Below are positions 1-11,814 of a stretch of 64,000 bases of DNA, piece by piece. The DNA lies in assembly GCA_015680685.1 (NCBI GenBank), contig MNCI01004113.1:1302054-1366053 (forward strand), in the 5' to 3' direction. Positions within the stretch are counted from its first letter, which is position 1. Every line of letters begins with the position of its first letter. The translations under genes were made by a program, and so were the position numbers. A model generated the notes under the pieces. The model saw only the letters and a program-made list of their open reading frames with translations, did not search any database and was not told the origin of the DNA. This DNA is from Gnetum montanum. Its lineage: Eukaryota > Streptophyta > Gnetopsida > Gnetales > Gnetaceae.

Positions 1-1449
1 AAATGGTTATTACTAAGCATGAGAATTGGTTCCCCAAAGGTATGAAATAGTCTCCCCTTCATTATAAAAGGATAAACTCTATCCTCTCTTTTTACTACCG
101 AAGGCAGAAGACCAACTCACATACCAAGTTAGTATATTTTACCTTGGGTAGAAAGATTAGTAGAACTTGCATGAAAAATAATAAACCTTTTCTTTTCAAG
201 CCTAGGTTGTGTAACTTCTCTAAACCTCTATTGTATGACAAGTTACTTTCAATATCTTATGCTTTACGATTGAAGAAACTGAGCCATTGGACCTTCCTAC
301 CTAAAACTATCAAAAGGACTTCTAGTTGTTCTAAGTTCCTTGATATTCATTAGGAATTTTCACATTTGAAAAAACATATACTCTAAGGATATTACTTTTT
401 TTCAAATGGGGAAGAGTGTAGGAAAACATGTCTTATTAGCATATAAAAGGTTGTTTCCCTTCAAAATAAGGGCTACATAAGCATGAAGATCCTATGGAGC
501 TTCATGTTATCTTAATAATCACCATAGAATTACATGGGCCCTAATTCCTTTGTGAACCTCATCACAAGTATATGTAGGCTTGTTGGGGAGGCTTTGCCTC
601 TCTTTCTTAGACCATTGCTCTTCTCCATAGAGCAAGGCTGAGGGCTAGATGCATTAGGGTAATAATGCAACTTAGCTCTCTAACAATTTTAGCATTACAT
701 ATATGTGCTTGTATGATTGTGTGTGTCTTTTTGGTTTGTTTATGTGCTCGTTTACTTGTGGCATATCCAACACCTCTAAGCATGACTAATGGATTGTATG
801 CTCTTATGTTATATTTGTAAGGTACTCTAAGCTTTGAGGTATAGTCCACCTTGAGTTCACCCTTCCTTATTATTACTTTTGAACTCTCAAATGATATTTT
901 CCAAGGGTGGTGCCATTACAATTGACTCTATTTGCATTGTCTTAGTCTTATAATAAAGAAATCCATTTTATGTACTTAACTAATTAATTCCTAAGATAAT
1001 ATCATATTTTCTTAAATCCATTATATATAAAACTTATTTGCATTCCTTATCTTATATCTTCAATGGAATTTCCTTGCATTCATTTTCTACTATATATCCA
1101 CATTTATCTAGTAGCTTGAATAAATAATGGAGTTGCTAGTTTTTCTAGTAACAAGTTTAATCTTTTTACTATTTGAGCATTAATGTTAATACTACTTTTT
1201 TATTACATTTTTTTAGATTCAAAAGATTTGATAGATAAATAAACTTGCTCAAAATAAATTAGTAGCAATAAATCCTAAGGATAATAAATATGTTCAATAG
1301 TCCTACAACCTAAACACACTTCTATATAATTTCTTAGAACTAACACTAGTAGCTTGAATAGCTCATACAAAGACTGACTAGATATTTGTTATTTTCTTTT
1401 ACAGAAATATTTTCTACAATATTCTAAAAATAAAAATTCTTCATCTTCC
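1..1449. other. Unassigned AT-rich sequence
   Basis: I recognise no gene or repeat family here. A 69-codon frame at 144-353 on the plus strand and an 80-codon frame at 607-849 on the minus strand are open, but neither shows a motif I know, and neither continues on the other side of its stops. The left edge of the LINE described next is uncertain, so the last few hundred bases may be its 3' part. Confidence 0.4.
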
Positions 1450-4150
1450 ACTACTTATAGTAAACACAATTAAAATATTTCATTTTCATGCTGCTTATTA
1501 TTCCATTTTCCTGTTTCAACTTGAAGATGGTGTGATCCCATTCTTATGCTGCTAAATAGTATTCTCATGGATATTAGAATTTTTGAATGTAGATATTTCA
1601 TAATCGTCCTTCATGGAACTACCCCTATTGTTGAGATTCTTAAATGATCTCTCCTGAGATTTTATTGTTATTTTTATTTCTCAAGTAAAATGCTAAGAGC
1701 TAATACATTGTTTTAACTTTCAATGGCAACAAATTAGCTTGTAATAAAAGTATTTCAAATGGGACTTGAATTTTTACCTTGAATTCATCAAACAAGAACT
1801 ATTTTTCAACTTTTTTTTCATGATTTTTAATCATGACATGAGCCCCTTACCACACATATGTAAAGTAGTGTATTTTGAGTAATTTTTTGAAAAAAGACAT
1901 TTTCAAATTATCTAAGTCCAACTATTATGATTGCTACATTCCTTCTTCATTGTATAGAAGGTCTTCCATCCATTTGCAACTCTTGTGATATACAATTATA
2001 CCACTTATATTTTTTAGAGCATTCTACTTTCAAATATTTGTAAGTATCCACAATCTCAAGTCATTAATTATTTAGATAGAATGCATAGTCTCTCTTATTA
2101 GATCCACAAATCAACATTCTCATTTTATCAACATTTATTTTTATTGTTGTACATTCACAAAATTTTTTATTAGTGCTACGTCATTTTCAAAGATTAAAAG
2201 TCATATCCATGATTACTCAACTTTACTAGCATGATTTGTAGGTACCTCCTTAATCCACTCTTCTAGTTCATCATTAAAAATATCAAACAAAATTGATAAA
2301 AGAGGACAACCTTTCTTTACTCCTATATTACTATAAAACTAATAAGATTATATAGCTTTCTATCTTTTAATTTGAAATTACTTCTCTGTATAAATATTGG
2401 ATGACTTTAAGTAAATCAACTTTAAGTTTGATAAGTCTACTCCATAATTGTTTGCTGACAATAGAGTCAATACTTTAGTAAAATCCACAAACTAAAAAAA
2501 TATTTTACCTTGTTTCTCCTTTACTTATTCAATGTAATATCTAAATGTAACTAATGATTCATGGTCTGTCAGGTCCTGTTATCCGACCCCCAAATATTGG
2601 ACCGTCATTATCGGGTACGCGATATCGTGGTTCCTGTGTGGGCCTATAAATACACATGTAGGCACATGGGAAGAGTTAGTTAGAAATTAGTATTAGATTA
2701 TGATCTTTTTATCATTTTTTCCTCTCAACCCTCTCTCCCAGTGCATGCCCCATTGTAATTGTATGGCATCATTCATTCGAGTGTGACGTACTTGGACACG
2801 CACATGACCAAAAATAAAGATCAAGATTACTTCATCATTGCAGCATTCACTTAGTTTAATTATTTAATTGTTATTGTTATTTATTGCTTTTGTATTTAAT
2901 ATCTCTTCACCCTAAAAAGTGGAATGAGTACGACTTAATCACAAGCATTTAAGTGTGACTACTTGGTATCCTAGTAGTGTACCTAGGCCATGAACTTGGT
3001 AATCCCAGTGATAGTCATGCATGAGGTCCAAGATGTGTACAAATGATTAAGGAATGGATGCACATCACACTAGCATAACTCTCTCTCCCTTTTCCTTCCA
3101 GCTTAGCTAAGATTATTTTCCATCACCTCTAGGAGTAACATTAGTTTAAGAACACATCATACACCTCACTCTAGACTAAACCATGCGTGACAAAGCAAAT
3201 ACTAGTCCAAGTGGTAAGATAGTGAACTGTGATCAATGAGTAACTATTTAGATACCACAACTAGCCCGTTTGTGGAGTTCAACCGGATCATGCATTAAAC
3301 ACTTGTATTTGTATGGTTGAGTGTAGGTGTACCTCGTTGCTCATCAGTAACTAAATGATCTAATGTGAAACATTTTGTTATAAATCCTACTTGTGAAACA
3401 ACATGTAAATTACTTCCTTTTACCCATGATCCAATTTTTTTTTTCCAAAATGGTACCTAACAATATTGCAAACAAGTTACTTATCACAATCAATTTGTAA
3501 TTATTTCAATTTCATTTCTCTCCTTTTAAAAAAATCATAACAACTCTACTAATCATCCACAATATAGTCAAATCATTTTAAAGTCCTTCATTAAGAATTT
3601 TCCAAGTCTCTTTCTAGACTACCTCTCTACTACATTCTAATAATTCAACATATAATCTTGTTGCATCTATAGCTTTTCTTGAAGCTAATTTCTCAATTCC
3701 ATTTACTACTTCATCATACATATGTTGTAAAATATCTAGGAGTATGTAACTTGTTATGGTATTTATCTCATAATAAGATAATGTTTTATAGAATCCTTTT
3801 ATCTCTACAAATGGAATATCATTACTTGAAGACACTTTATTTCTAAAAATTTTTCAAAAATTTCATAGATCTTAATTTATCATTTGCATCATATAATTTT
3901 GGTATTCTTTTCAAAATTTTCTTTTTTAAAAAAGTAATTTCATGTAGTCCTTATTAAAAAAAATTTATGATAGGAATTTTTGAAAGATAATCTTGCTTGA
4001 AGATATTCTTCATCAAACCACTTCTTCTTACCATAAACTATTATTACATAGTAATATTTTTTGCAACCACTAGTAATATGTCTTCTAACTAATCTTCATA
4101 TTTTTTATGGTTTTAACAAATTTTGTACATCTTATTAAAAAGATTTTGTA
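1450..4150 (-). mobile_element. Decayed LINE retrotransposon with RT remains
   Basis: Reading the minus strand, with frame changes and stops, gives an ordered non-LTR reverse transcriptase. First comes a lysine-rich segment (about 4150-3840), then the frame at 3835-3614 with a segment like LASRKAIDATRLYVELL. The thumb-proximal GSWVKGSNLHVVSQ-like block lies near 3400. FVDFTKV (RT domain A position) and GVKKGCPL (domain B) lie left of the solo LTR, and a degraded catalytic box reads FENDVALI near 2180, where active LINEs have YADD. Further minus-strand text to about 1450 resembles the LINE C-terminal region. The element is interrupted at 2552-3346 by a solo LTR. No intact ORF, poly(A) tail or target duplication was identified. 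The RT identity is based on remembered plant LINE consensus blocks; the edges are approximate. Confidence 0.72.
2552..3346 (+). repeat. Solo LTR of the Athila-like family
   Basis: This 795-bp LTR lies in plus orientation with no internal region beside it. It ends GCTCATCA like the other LTRs in the window and starts TAATGA, a one-base change from the family TGATGA. The pentamer GTAAC at 2547-2551 is repeated at 3347-3351, a perfect target duplication. A TATA box (TATAAATA) lies at 2645-2652, with a GATATC-type palindrome just upstream at about 2616-2630. The double TTGGTA motif of the family is present near 2960-3000. Recombination between the two LTRs of a former full element inside the LINE explains it best. 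Confidence 0.88.
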
Positions 4151-5070
4151 TCTACAACTATAAAACACCTTCTTATTTTCTGACATTGCTTATAGTTAAA
4201 ATGCATTCCATAATGAAAAATTATAGAAAATATTGTAGAGTTTCTATAAATAAAAGAATGGCTAGCTATAACACCTAGCTAGCCTAGGCTTAGGCTAATA
4301 AGATTTCAGCTAGAAAACAAGTTGTGACATAATAAAAATAGAAGGATAGTAATAAAACTCACTAATAAAGCAATAAACATTCAAAAGTAATACTAATAGC
4401 CCCTTACATACAAAACCTATCCTATTGATGAATAGTAGCTTAAAATCCATAATGCCCAAGCTAATATTATAATAATAGTGGAAAATACATGGTAATATAT
4501 AATTAATTAGCATCTAGTTAATGGGCTCTAGTGTAAGAAAACATTAAACAACTAAAAATAATTACCAACACTACCAAAATAAATACTATAAAAAAATTTA
4601 GGTCTATACCAAAGACAAGAAAGTAACAAAGTCCATGCGGCAAGCCCAAAGGAAATATAATTACAAATACATAACACTAGCTAGATATTACAGCCTCATA
4701 AAACAAGATATCATATAGCTAACTTTAACAAAAGGTGAAATATCTAAATGTTAATATAACCCATGCTTCTTCAACTACTCTTGAAAGCCATCACTTATAA
4801 TACCTAAGAGGTAAAAACAAATGGAGAAGTTAGTCCACATACTAAGTAGGGAAAATAAACTTCAAACACTTGCTTAAGTGTTTTGAAATTAGGCATCTAG
4901 TAGGCGGACAACCATGCACAAAGGTTACTACATCCAAAGAGTTACTACCAATTAGATATCTAATTATACATGCATCAAAATAATAAGTCCACATATCAAA
5001 TAAGTAAATATCAAAAGCTAAGGATGTCTAATTGGAATTCCACCATCATATGACCCCAACAAACAAAGAT
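4151..5070. other. Unassigned AT-rich sequence
   Basis: I see no coding or repeat family signature. A 67-codon minus frame at 4310-4513 is hydrophobic but looks like chance. There is a small self-complementary patch built on GCTAG near 4260-4320. Confidence 0.4.
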
Positions 5071-5275
5071 AACTACCATGGTAACTCCACACATAAGGCT
5101 ATAGGAAAAATACTTACTATGGTGACTCCACATGTAAGGATCTAATAAAATACTTACCATGATGGCTTCACACATAAGGCTACAAATGAATATACTTACT
5201 ATGATAACTTCACACATAAGGGTACAAATGAATATACTTATTATGGTGACTTCACACATAAGGTTGTAACAAAAT
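5071..5275. repeat. Tandem repeat, about five units of about 50 bp
   Basis: Units share the core ACTTCACACATAAGG followed by a variable stretch and TACTTACTATGGTGA. Five diverged copies follow one another. The minus-strand frame over them (5011-5292) translates as a periodic peptide with repeated LMCEV and SIFIC. That periodicity is a by-product of the DNA repeat, so I do not call it a gene. Confidence 0.8.
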
Positions 5276-5454
5276 GTTAGTAGAACAAACACTTAAATAA
5301 TAAATCAAAGATAATTACCATCATGTATAAGCACAAACATTTTAATATAAATATGCAAACAAATAAAACCCGAGGTTGTGGATGAATGTACCAATGTAAC
5401 CAAATGTTCCAAATTCAAGATCCCTAGTCTTCTATATTGTCAAACAGTTCATCA

Positions 5455-5930
5455 ATCTAAAACTCACATTTTGCCAAATAGTTGATGTGCTTAAAAACTC
5501 ATAAAATATTAAATAATTGGTGACCTTAAAAACTCATAAAATATCAAATAGTTGATGAACATTAAAACTCCTAAAATACCAAATAGTTGGTGTGCTTAAT
5601 AACTCATAAAATATCAAATAGTTGATGAGCTTCCAAACTCATAAAATACCAAATATTTGAGTTTAAAAACTCACAAAAATATCAAATAATTAATGAGATT
5701 CAAAACTTATTAAATATCAAATAATTGATGAGTCTAAAAATTTATAAAATATAAACTAGTTGATCAAAAAATATGAAATAGTTAATGAGCCTAAAAGCTC
5801 ATCAAATACGAAATAGTTGATGAGCCTAAAAACTCATAAAATAGCAAATAGCTGATGATCCTAAAAAATCATAAAATACCAAATCTTTTATGAATGTAAA
5901 AAATCATAAAATATCAAATAGTTAATACTA
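5455..5930. repeat. Minisatellite, about 13 units of about 36 bp
   Basis: The unit is roughly AAAACTCATAAAATATC followed by AAATAGTTGATGAGCCT. About 13 diverged copies run almost to the left end of element E1, which starts 67 bp further on. Copies differ by point changes and small indels, so the array is old. Confidence 0.85.
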
Positions 5931-5997
5931 AAATTCCTAGTGAATCAATCCAAAAATTCAATAGAATTAAACAAAATTTAGATTAGTCAAAACTAAA

Positions 5998-6865
5998 TGA
6001 TGAGTGGCGAGGTACCCCTACACTCAACCATACAAATATGAGCGTTATGTGCACGATCCAGTCGAACTCTGCAGACGGACTAGTTATGGCATCTAGATAG
6101 TTACCCGTAGGTCGTAGTTCATTTTCTTCCCACCTGGACTAGTATTAGCTTTGTCACGTATGTTTTAGTCTAGAGTGAGGTGTATGATGTGTTTCTACAC
6201 TAGTACTACTCTTGAGTATGATGGAAAATAATATTAACTAAGCTAAGAGAGAGAGGGTGAGAGAAAATCTAAGCTAGCCTACGTGCGATGAGCATCCGTT
6301 CCTTAATCATCAGGACACATCTTGGACTTCATGCATGACTACCACTAGGATTACCAAGCGCAAATCCTAGGTACGCTACTGGGTTACCAAGTAGTCACAC
6401 TTAAATGCTCGTAATCAAGTTGTACTCATTCCATGTTTAACAGGAGTTTAGGGTGAAGAGATATTAACTAAGAAAGCAGTAAATACTAATTAAATAAATA
6501 ATTAAGCTAAGTGGATGCTGCAATGATGAAGTAATCTCGATCTTTATTTCTGGTCATGTGCGTGTCCAAATACGTCACACTCGAATAAGGATGTCGTACA
6601 ATTACAATCACCACACTGTGGGCATGCACTGGGAGGAAAGAGTTGAGAGAAATCTAAACTTAAAACTTACAATAAAATTTAAGAACTAAAAAACTTCCCA
6701 TCAAAACTATCTACCTCTTATTTATAGATGAGGAGATAGGCTACAATATCGCGTACGTGATATCATGTACATGATATCGTGTCAGCTGTGATATCACGTA
6801 CGCGATATCGCATGAACTGTGATATCACAACTGCGATATCATGGCTACGATATCATAGCCATTGA
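5998..6865 (-). repeat. E1 3' LTR (left)
   Basis: It starts TGATGAGTGG on the plus strand, so it ends CCACTCATCA in element orientation. The TATA box (TATAAATAAGAGG) is at 6715-6727 minus, with a run of GATATC palindromes beyond it at about 6745-6860. The outer TG end and the PPT found in E2, E3 and E5 cannot be seen: about 40 bp of unrelated sequence replaces them near 6865-6900, so the inner edge is approximate. Confidence 0.82.
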
Positions 6866-7014
6866 TTAGAGTGGGAACAAGCTCCATTGATTACATAGTG
6901 AATAGGTATGGGATTATTGACTGACTAGAATGGATTCATGCCACAGTGTGGAGTTAGAACAAAATTGAGACACAACACACACAAAAATCCTATGATTACA
7001 AAATTGGATGGAAC
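6866..7014 (-). other. E1 3' untranslated stretch, PPT lost
   Basis: It aligns from about 6900 with the sequence left of ORF3 in E3 (shared GGTATGGGATTATT and CACAGTGTGGA type blocks). The CCCCCAT polypurine tract complement that should abut the LTR is missing, replaced during or after insertion. Confidence 0.55.
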
Positions 7015-7782
7015 TCATGTAGTTCCTAGTGGCGGAGGCTCCTCCATGGGTGTCTTTCCCTTCTCTTGCACTCCAGGGCTTGGGATTTGATAACGTTGAA
7101 GTATGGCCTGGAGTTTCTCCTCTTGTAAGGCCTTGAGTGCCTTGGCATGCATGTATGTTTGCACTTGTATCATAGAAGCATCCTAGTCAGCCTTCTCTTT
7201 TTCTTCTACCACCCTTTTATTCTCTGTCAACAGTTTATTAAGTTGCTCAGTTCTGAAAGTGTCCAGCTAGTTCTGAGTAACCTTTGGCCCTATATTCGGA
7301 AGGTTTAATACTTCTGAAATGGCTTGAACAGAGAAATCAATAGTCACACCACAAATGTTAACTGTGGTGCCTTCTTCCTTGTTGTGCCAAAATTGGTACG
7401 TTTCTCCTAAGTACCAAGCACCACTTTCAAAGAAGGTAGGCCATAATGTAGGCCATTTGAGCTAATCCCTAATGACCTCCATAGCAAATTCTACAAAAGG
7501 TCCAAAGTTTAATTCCATGATCACTACAGTGAATATGGACCTTTCATGGATGGTCTGAACACAATCCTAGGGCAACGTGAGATATCGTCCCTATTCAGAT
7601 ACTGTAGCAGCTCCTCCTTCCACCTGCCTTGATTGTACAATAGCAAGGTCTTCTTGGTGGATACTAAATGATTATTCCTCCTGCTCTACATGTTGTTTGG
7701 TAGGAACTTGTCCTTTACCTCTCCTTGGTCGTTTGATCGCACCTTGAGCAAGACCTTCCTGTTGTCCGTGTTTCGAGGCCAT
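7015..7782 (-). pseudogene. ORF3 of E1, internally deleted
   Basis: This is a shortened copy of the family's third ORF. The ATG at 7782-7780 directly follows a splice-acceptor-like TGATTGCAG. The N-terminus (MASKHGQQEG, then a basic QR/K-rich stretch) and the C-terminus (EEPPPLGTT, stop at 7017-7015) match E3. Relative to E3 two blocks are missing: most of the globular core after GPKVTQ, and the long coiled coil after KALKALQEE. The frame is exactly 256 codons and both deletions kept it. It is broken only by in-frame stops, five of about six being TAG. The second junction lies at a short repeated CTCCTCTTG-type sequence. The product, if ever made, would lack the parts that define ORF3, so I call it a pseudogene. 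Function unknown. Confidence 0.75.
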
Positions 7783-9686
7783 CTGCAATCACACGAGGCC
7801 AATCGTTAGTAAGGTTGTTACCAAAGTTAGGTTATACCTTACTGCTTTTCTTAATAGATTTACTTTAGTTCCATGTGATGTTAATTATTGGAAGAACATG
7901 TCCCCAAAAGATTATAATGTTGATTCCTCTTTGCTTAGGTGGTTTCCAAATTTAATTTTCTGGTATAGCTAAGGGGATGAAATTGTTTTTGACACATTTT
8001 ATTCCTAATTTTACAACAAATTACCCTTAAATATGTCCTTCAAGTGATGATGAATTTCAAAAAAAATTATGCACTATTCGGCGTGTGCAACTCCCCCACA
8101 ACTAAGCTAAACACTCCAGGTTCAAGTAGGTTCAAAAGGAATGAAAATCAGAGTACCAGTGAGCGAGTTATGGATATGAAAGAAAGGGATGCACAATCGC
8201 AAGTCGTAGAGAGGAATTTGAAAAACTTCCCCTATGTGAATAGTTGCAAATGATGTTGATTAGCATAGGGGGTCATGTATATATATTTCCATCAAAGTTA
8301 GGGCACTTAGAGAATGTACCAAATTTTTAATATTATTATTTTTTTTGAAATTAAACAATGTAAACTAAGAACATCTAGATGATTGTTAAAGGATTCTAGG
8401 GTAATTCAACTAGTTCTAAAGGCATGAAAATTATGATGGTGTGGAATTTATCAATAAGGACCTCAGATGGTAGAGAAAAAGGCTATGTGATGGTTCATAG
8501 GAACGTTGAATCAGAGGGATAGTAATAAGGGAAAGAAAATCGTTGGCAATATGCTAAGGGTAATAAATGGTGTGTGGAAGATGGGCCATGAGTGCAAATT
8601 ACAAAAATTACACAAGTGGGTCCTCCCAAAAGCAAGTTCCAACCTTTAATGCCCTTGCGTAACCACACTTAAAAGTGTCCATGGGCACTCGAAGGGTTAA
8701 ATCTAATCCACATTGATTCCACAAAAGACACACATGTAAATATCATTGGAATGAGGTAAGAATTCTACGTTACACATGACACGAGCTACAATTACACAAA
8801 CGATGAGATGAGACGAACTATAGAAGGGATTGTAGAGATTGGAACATGAGGTAACTGACCTAGGGCATAGTGAATCCTACATGTAACGCATGATTCAAGT
8901 GTCATTAACCCATCATTCCAAGATTAGGACCAAGTCCATTCCTCTTATCAGTGACATTGCATTGTTTCATCCCATGATGAGTGACTATGAGAGTACCAGA
9001 ACAACAAGGTGTACGATCACTTGGCATTTTGTTCAAGGGAGGAGTGATTTTTGTTTTGTGGCAATTCCTTTGTTTTTTTTTTCTCTTTCTTCTCTTTTTT
9101 TTTTCTCTTTACTAAATCCAAAGAAGCTTCCAACCTTCAGGCATGGGTGCATGTCTTTCTAGTGGGACCCCCTAGAACAGCGCTGGATTTTTGAGTGCCT
9201 TTTGATTACTCTTACTTCCATTTTTCATTAGATCTACAAGGATCTTAGTACAACCATGTTGCGTGACAACTCTCACAGACGTCACCAAAGAGAATCCGCA
9301 AGTCCCCTTGATGTCACCCCCTAATCATTCCCTCTTGATCCATCCTTCTTCATTCTGGGTATAATGAACACAAAATTAATTTTAAGTTTTAAGAATGTCA
9401 AGAATATCACTGTACCCTCAAACAAAACCTCTTATTTGTAGAATGGATGAGTGGGTGTAATGGGCTCACTATCTAAATAATTGACCACTCAGGACTTGAT
9501 AACATAGAACACACCTCAACCAATGAGCCACATGAGTGTTTTATTCGTAGACAAGATTACTTATAAAAATGTAAAAAGACAAAAAGACAAAAAGATAAAA
9601 CAAGAAATTTGAAAAATGAAAAAACTGGAAAACAAAAAGTGGTAAAATTAAAGAAAATGAAAATTAGTTATTAATCCTACTTTTTA
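7783..9686 (-). other. E1 linker between gag and ORF3, with ORF3 leader
   Basis: This non-coding stretch aligns with the E3 linker (53176-55110) along its whole length. It holds a splice acceptor (AG at 7784-7783) and a perfect TACTAAC branch-site consensus about 22 nt upstream (7811-7805). There is a weak TATA-like ATATATATA at about 8278-8288, and a long polypyrimidine run on the plus strand at 9069-9107. A block including the GCATGGGTGCATG motif near 9139-9151 recurs in all family linkers. The GATATC palindromes present near the E3 internal TATA box are absent here. Confidence 0.6.
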
Positions 9687-11673
9687 TTAGAATGGGGGGT
9701 ATCCCCCATAACTAAGTGTTTGAGCATGGAAAGGATTAATAGTTGAAAGATGAGGATCCTTGCATGTTGGAAATATTGGAACTTGGTCATACTTACCCCA
9801 TTGGGGTTCACACACTTGATTATAGTAAGCATAGTGGGGCAATTTGTAAGATGTGGTTCTTGGGTAAAGAGTTGACCCACTATGATGTTTGTGACCGTAA
9901 GATGGTATGCAAGGATCGGGATGTCGCTCTCCATGGTTGTATTCATTGGACCGTATGGTTGTTGGAGTGTTAATTAGTGGCCCTGATGAAGTAACATGAG
10001 GCATTGGGTTTGAAGATAAGGGTGCACCACAAGGTTGGACTTGTGTTAAGTTGGAGGATGTAGTGGCCTTGGAATTGTGTTGTCCCTTCCTAGGGTCATT
10101 TCTAAAGAAGGGATGCCATCGATGTTGCCGAGGTCTCTCACTACCATTGGCAATCGTAGCACAAGTAACGTTCGAGGGTTGTTGCTATGGTGCAGACACC
10201 TTAGGAATAGTTGGTGGTGATGTAGAAGGAGGGAAAGGATAAGAATCTTGAAAATTAGGAGAAGTGTATGGTACACAAGGCAGTGGTTGTGTTGAGGACA
10301 TGGGCTAATAGTATTGAGGAGAATGATAATGCGGTGAGATAGAGTATGTTGGCCCAATTGGAGAAACAGGGTATTGGACTAGATAAGCATTTGGATTCAG
10401 ATGATATGAAGGGTTTCTCCAATTTAGGGGTGGCTTCCCCCACGGCTAGGATTGTTGCCACTGTGATCGAACACGGTATCTCTATACGAACTCGGGATGT
10501 AACGTGCTTCTCTAGTGCTCATATAAATGTAACAAGATTGGGCATTGGCCCTTGGGGTGATCATACAAGCAAATGTTGCATTCATATGTGTGATTGGAAG
10601 TTGAGCTCTTATTTTCCTTATCTCTTCTTTCTGATTGTCTAATGATACTTTGTCCTACTTCTCAGGTTGTCAAAACTCTATCTCTAATGATATCAATATA
10701 TTCTCCATACTTTTTATGTGTCCATTCCAACATCTTATTGATCTTTGCATTAACTTCTTCTAATGATTGTTGTGTTGGCAAAGATGATGTTTCCACCTTG
10801 AGATTGGTTGATCTCTCCTTTTTTATGATCATGGACCTTTGTTAAGTTGAGATTCTGGTCCCGTTGATGTTTTTCAACATTCTCCCATCTATTCATTACT
10901 CCTTCTTCTTTTGCTACCTACTTAATAAGCTCTTGGACTTGATGGGTTCATAGTTCCTATAGTTGACCTTGGGCATACATTCCTAAGGTCTCTCTTGTTG
11001 CATCACGAAGCCCATCAATGATATGGTACATTAGCCTTTCTTTGGAAAACTCATGGCCTGGACAGTTGTTTAACAATGCATAATATCTTTCTAAGGCCAT
11101 GTCCAAGGGTTCATGTTGTGCTTGTTTCCACTCTTGGATTTGTTTCCTCAAGGCTAACACTCTTGCATAGGTTTCATATCTTTCATTAAAAAGTTCTACC
11201 ATTGTTGGCCAATGTCATATTAAATTTGGTTTTAACAATCTATACCATACTTTTGCTTGGCCAACAAGTGTCATAGGGAAGAGCTTGAGTTTTTGCCAAC
11301 CATTATCAATGCTGTTCCATGCACAGGCATCATAGAATGCTTGTAAATGTTGATGTGGATCTAAGTCATAGCCTCCTGAGAAATTAGGAAAGTTGTTTAA
11401 ATCGAGCCTAGGTAGGCGGCTCTCTTTACAATGCCTACGGGAGATTCGAATAGCCTCTTGTATTTGCATTAGGCTTGTAGTGGCCAGTAGGGGTTCATCA
11501 ACATCAAGTAAGTTATGCTTTTGTGTGTTGGGACGATGTTGCCTTCGTTTATGTTTATAAGAAACCCCCACTTCGAATTGCATACTCTAATCTTCATTAT
11601 CAGATAATTTGTTGGTTCTCCAATAAATTGCCTCACTAGATGTGGCATTATCATAGTCTTGTAGGAGAGGCAT
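9687..11673 (-). pseudogene. gag of E1 (divergent subfamily), broken
   Basis: Gag builds the particle that packages the element RNA. The likely start is the ATG at 11673 (MPLLQDY). The capsid-like core at about 11583-10957 has FSGGYDLDPHQHLQAFYDACA, WQKLKLFP and EPLDMALERYYALLNNCPGH, the same order as in E5 and E6 but clearly diverged. A zinc-knuckle-like ECNICLYDHPKGQCPI lies at 10580-10542. The frame ends LSYGGYPPF near 9687, where the DNA aligns with the last codons of pol in E5. Several stops and frame changes break it. It starts about 120 residues shorter than the E6 gag: the HPDEYVPNFTFILH domain is absent. Confidence 0.8.
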
Positions 11674-11796
11674 GATTGTGAAACTGTGTGTGAATTTGTA
11701 TGTGACTTTTTGTAATTATTTCTTCTTAAAAGATATATCATTAATTCTTATACAGTGACCTTGTATGATATAACTAATCTAAATAACTAGCACCTT

Positions 11797-11813
11797 CCTC
11801 GGCAACGGTGCCA
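11797..11813 (-). other. E1 primer binding site for tRNA-Asp
   Basis: Seventeen bases abutting the 5' LTR (one base gap) read CCTCGGCAACGGTGCCA on the plus strand. This matches 15 of 17 bases of the 3' end of plant tRNA-Asp (recalled from memory) and identifies the primer and the LTR edge. Confidence 0.85.
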
Positions 11814-11814
11814 A

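Noticed and set aside
144-353. 69-codon plus frame with a plausible protein-like composition
   Set aside because: I found no family match by eye and no continuation across its stops.
5011-5292. 93-codon minus frame with repeated hydrophobic segments as a membrane protein
   Set aside because: The periodicity follows the 50-bp DNA repeat exactly, and there is no start context or homology.
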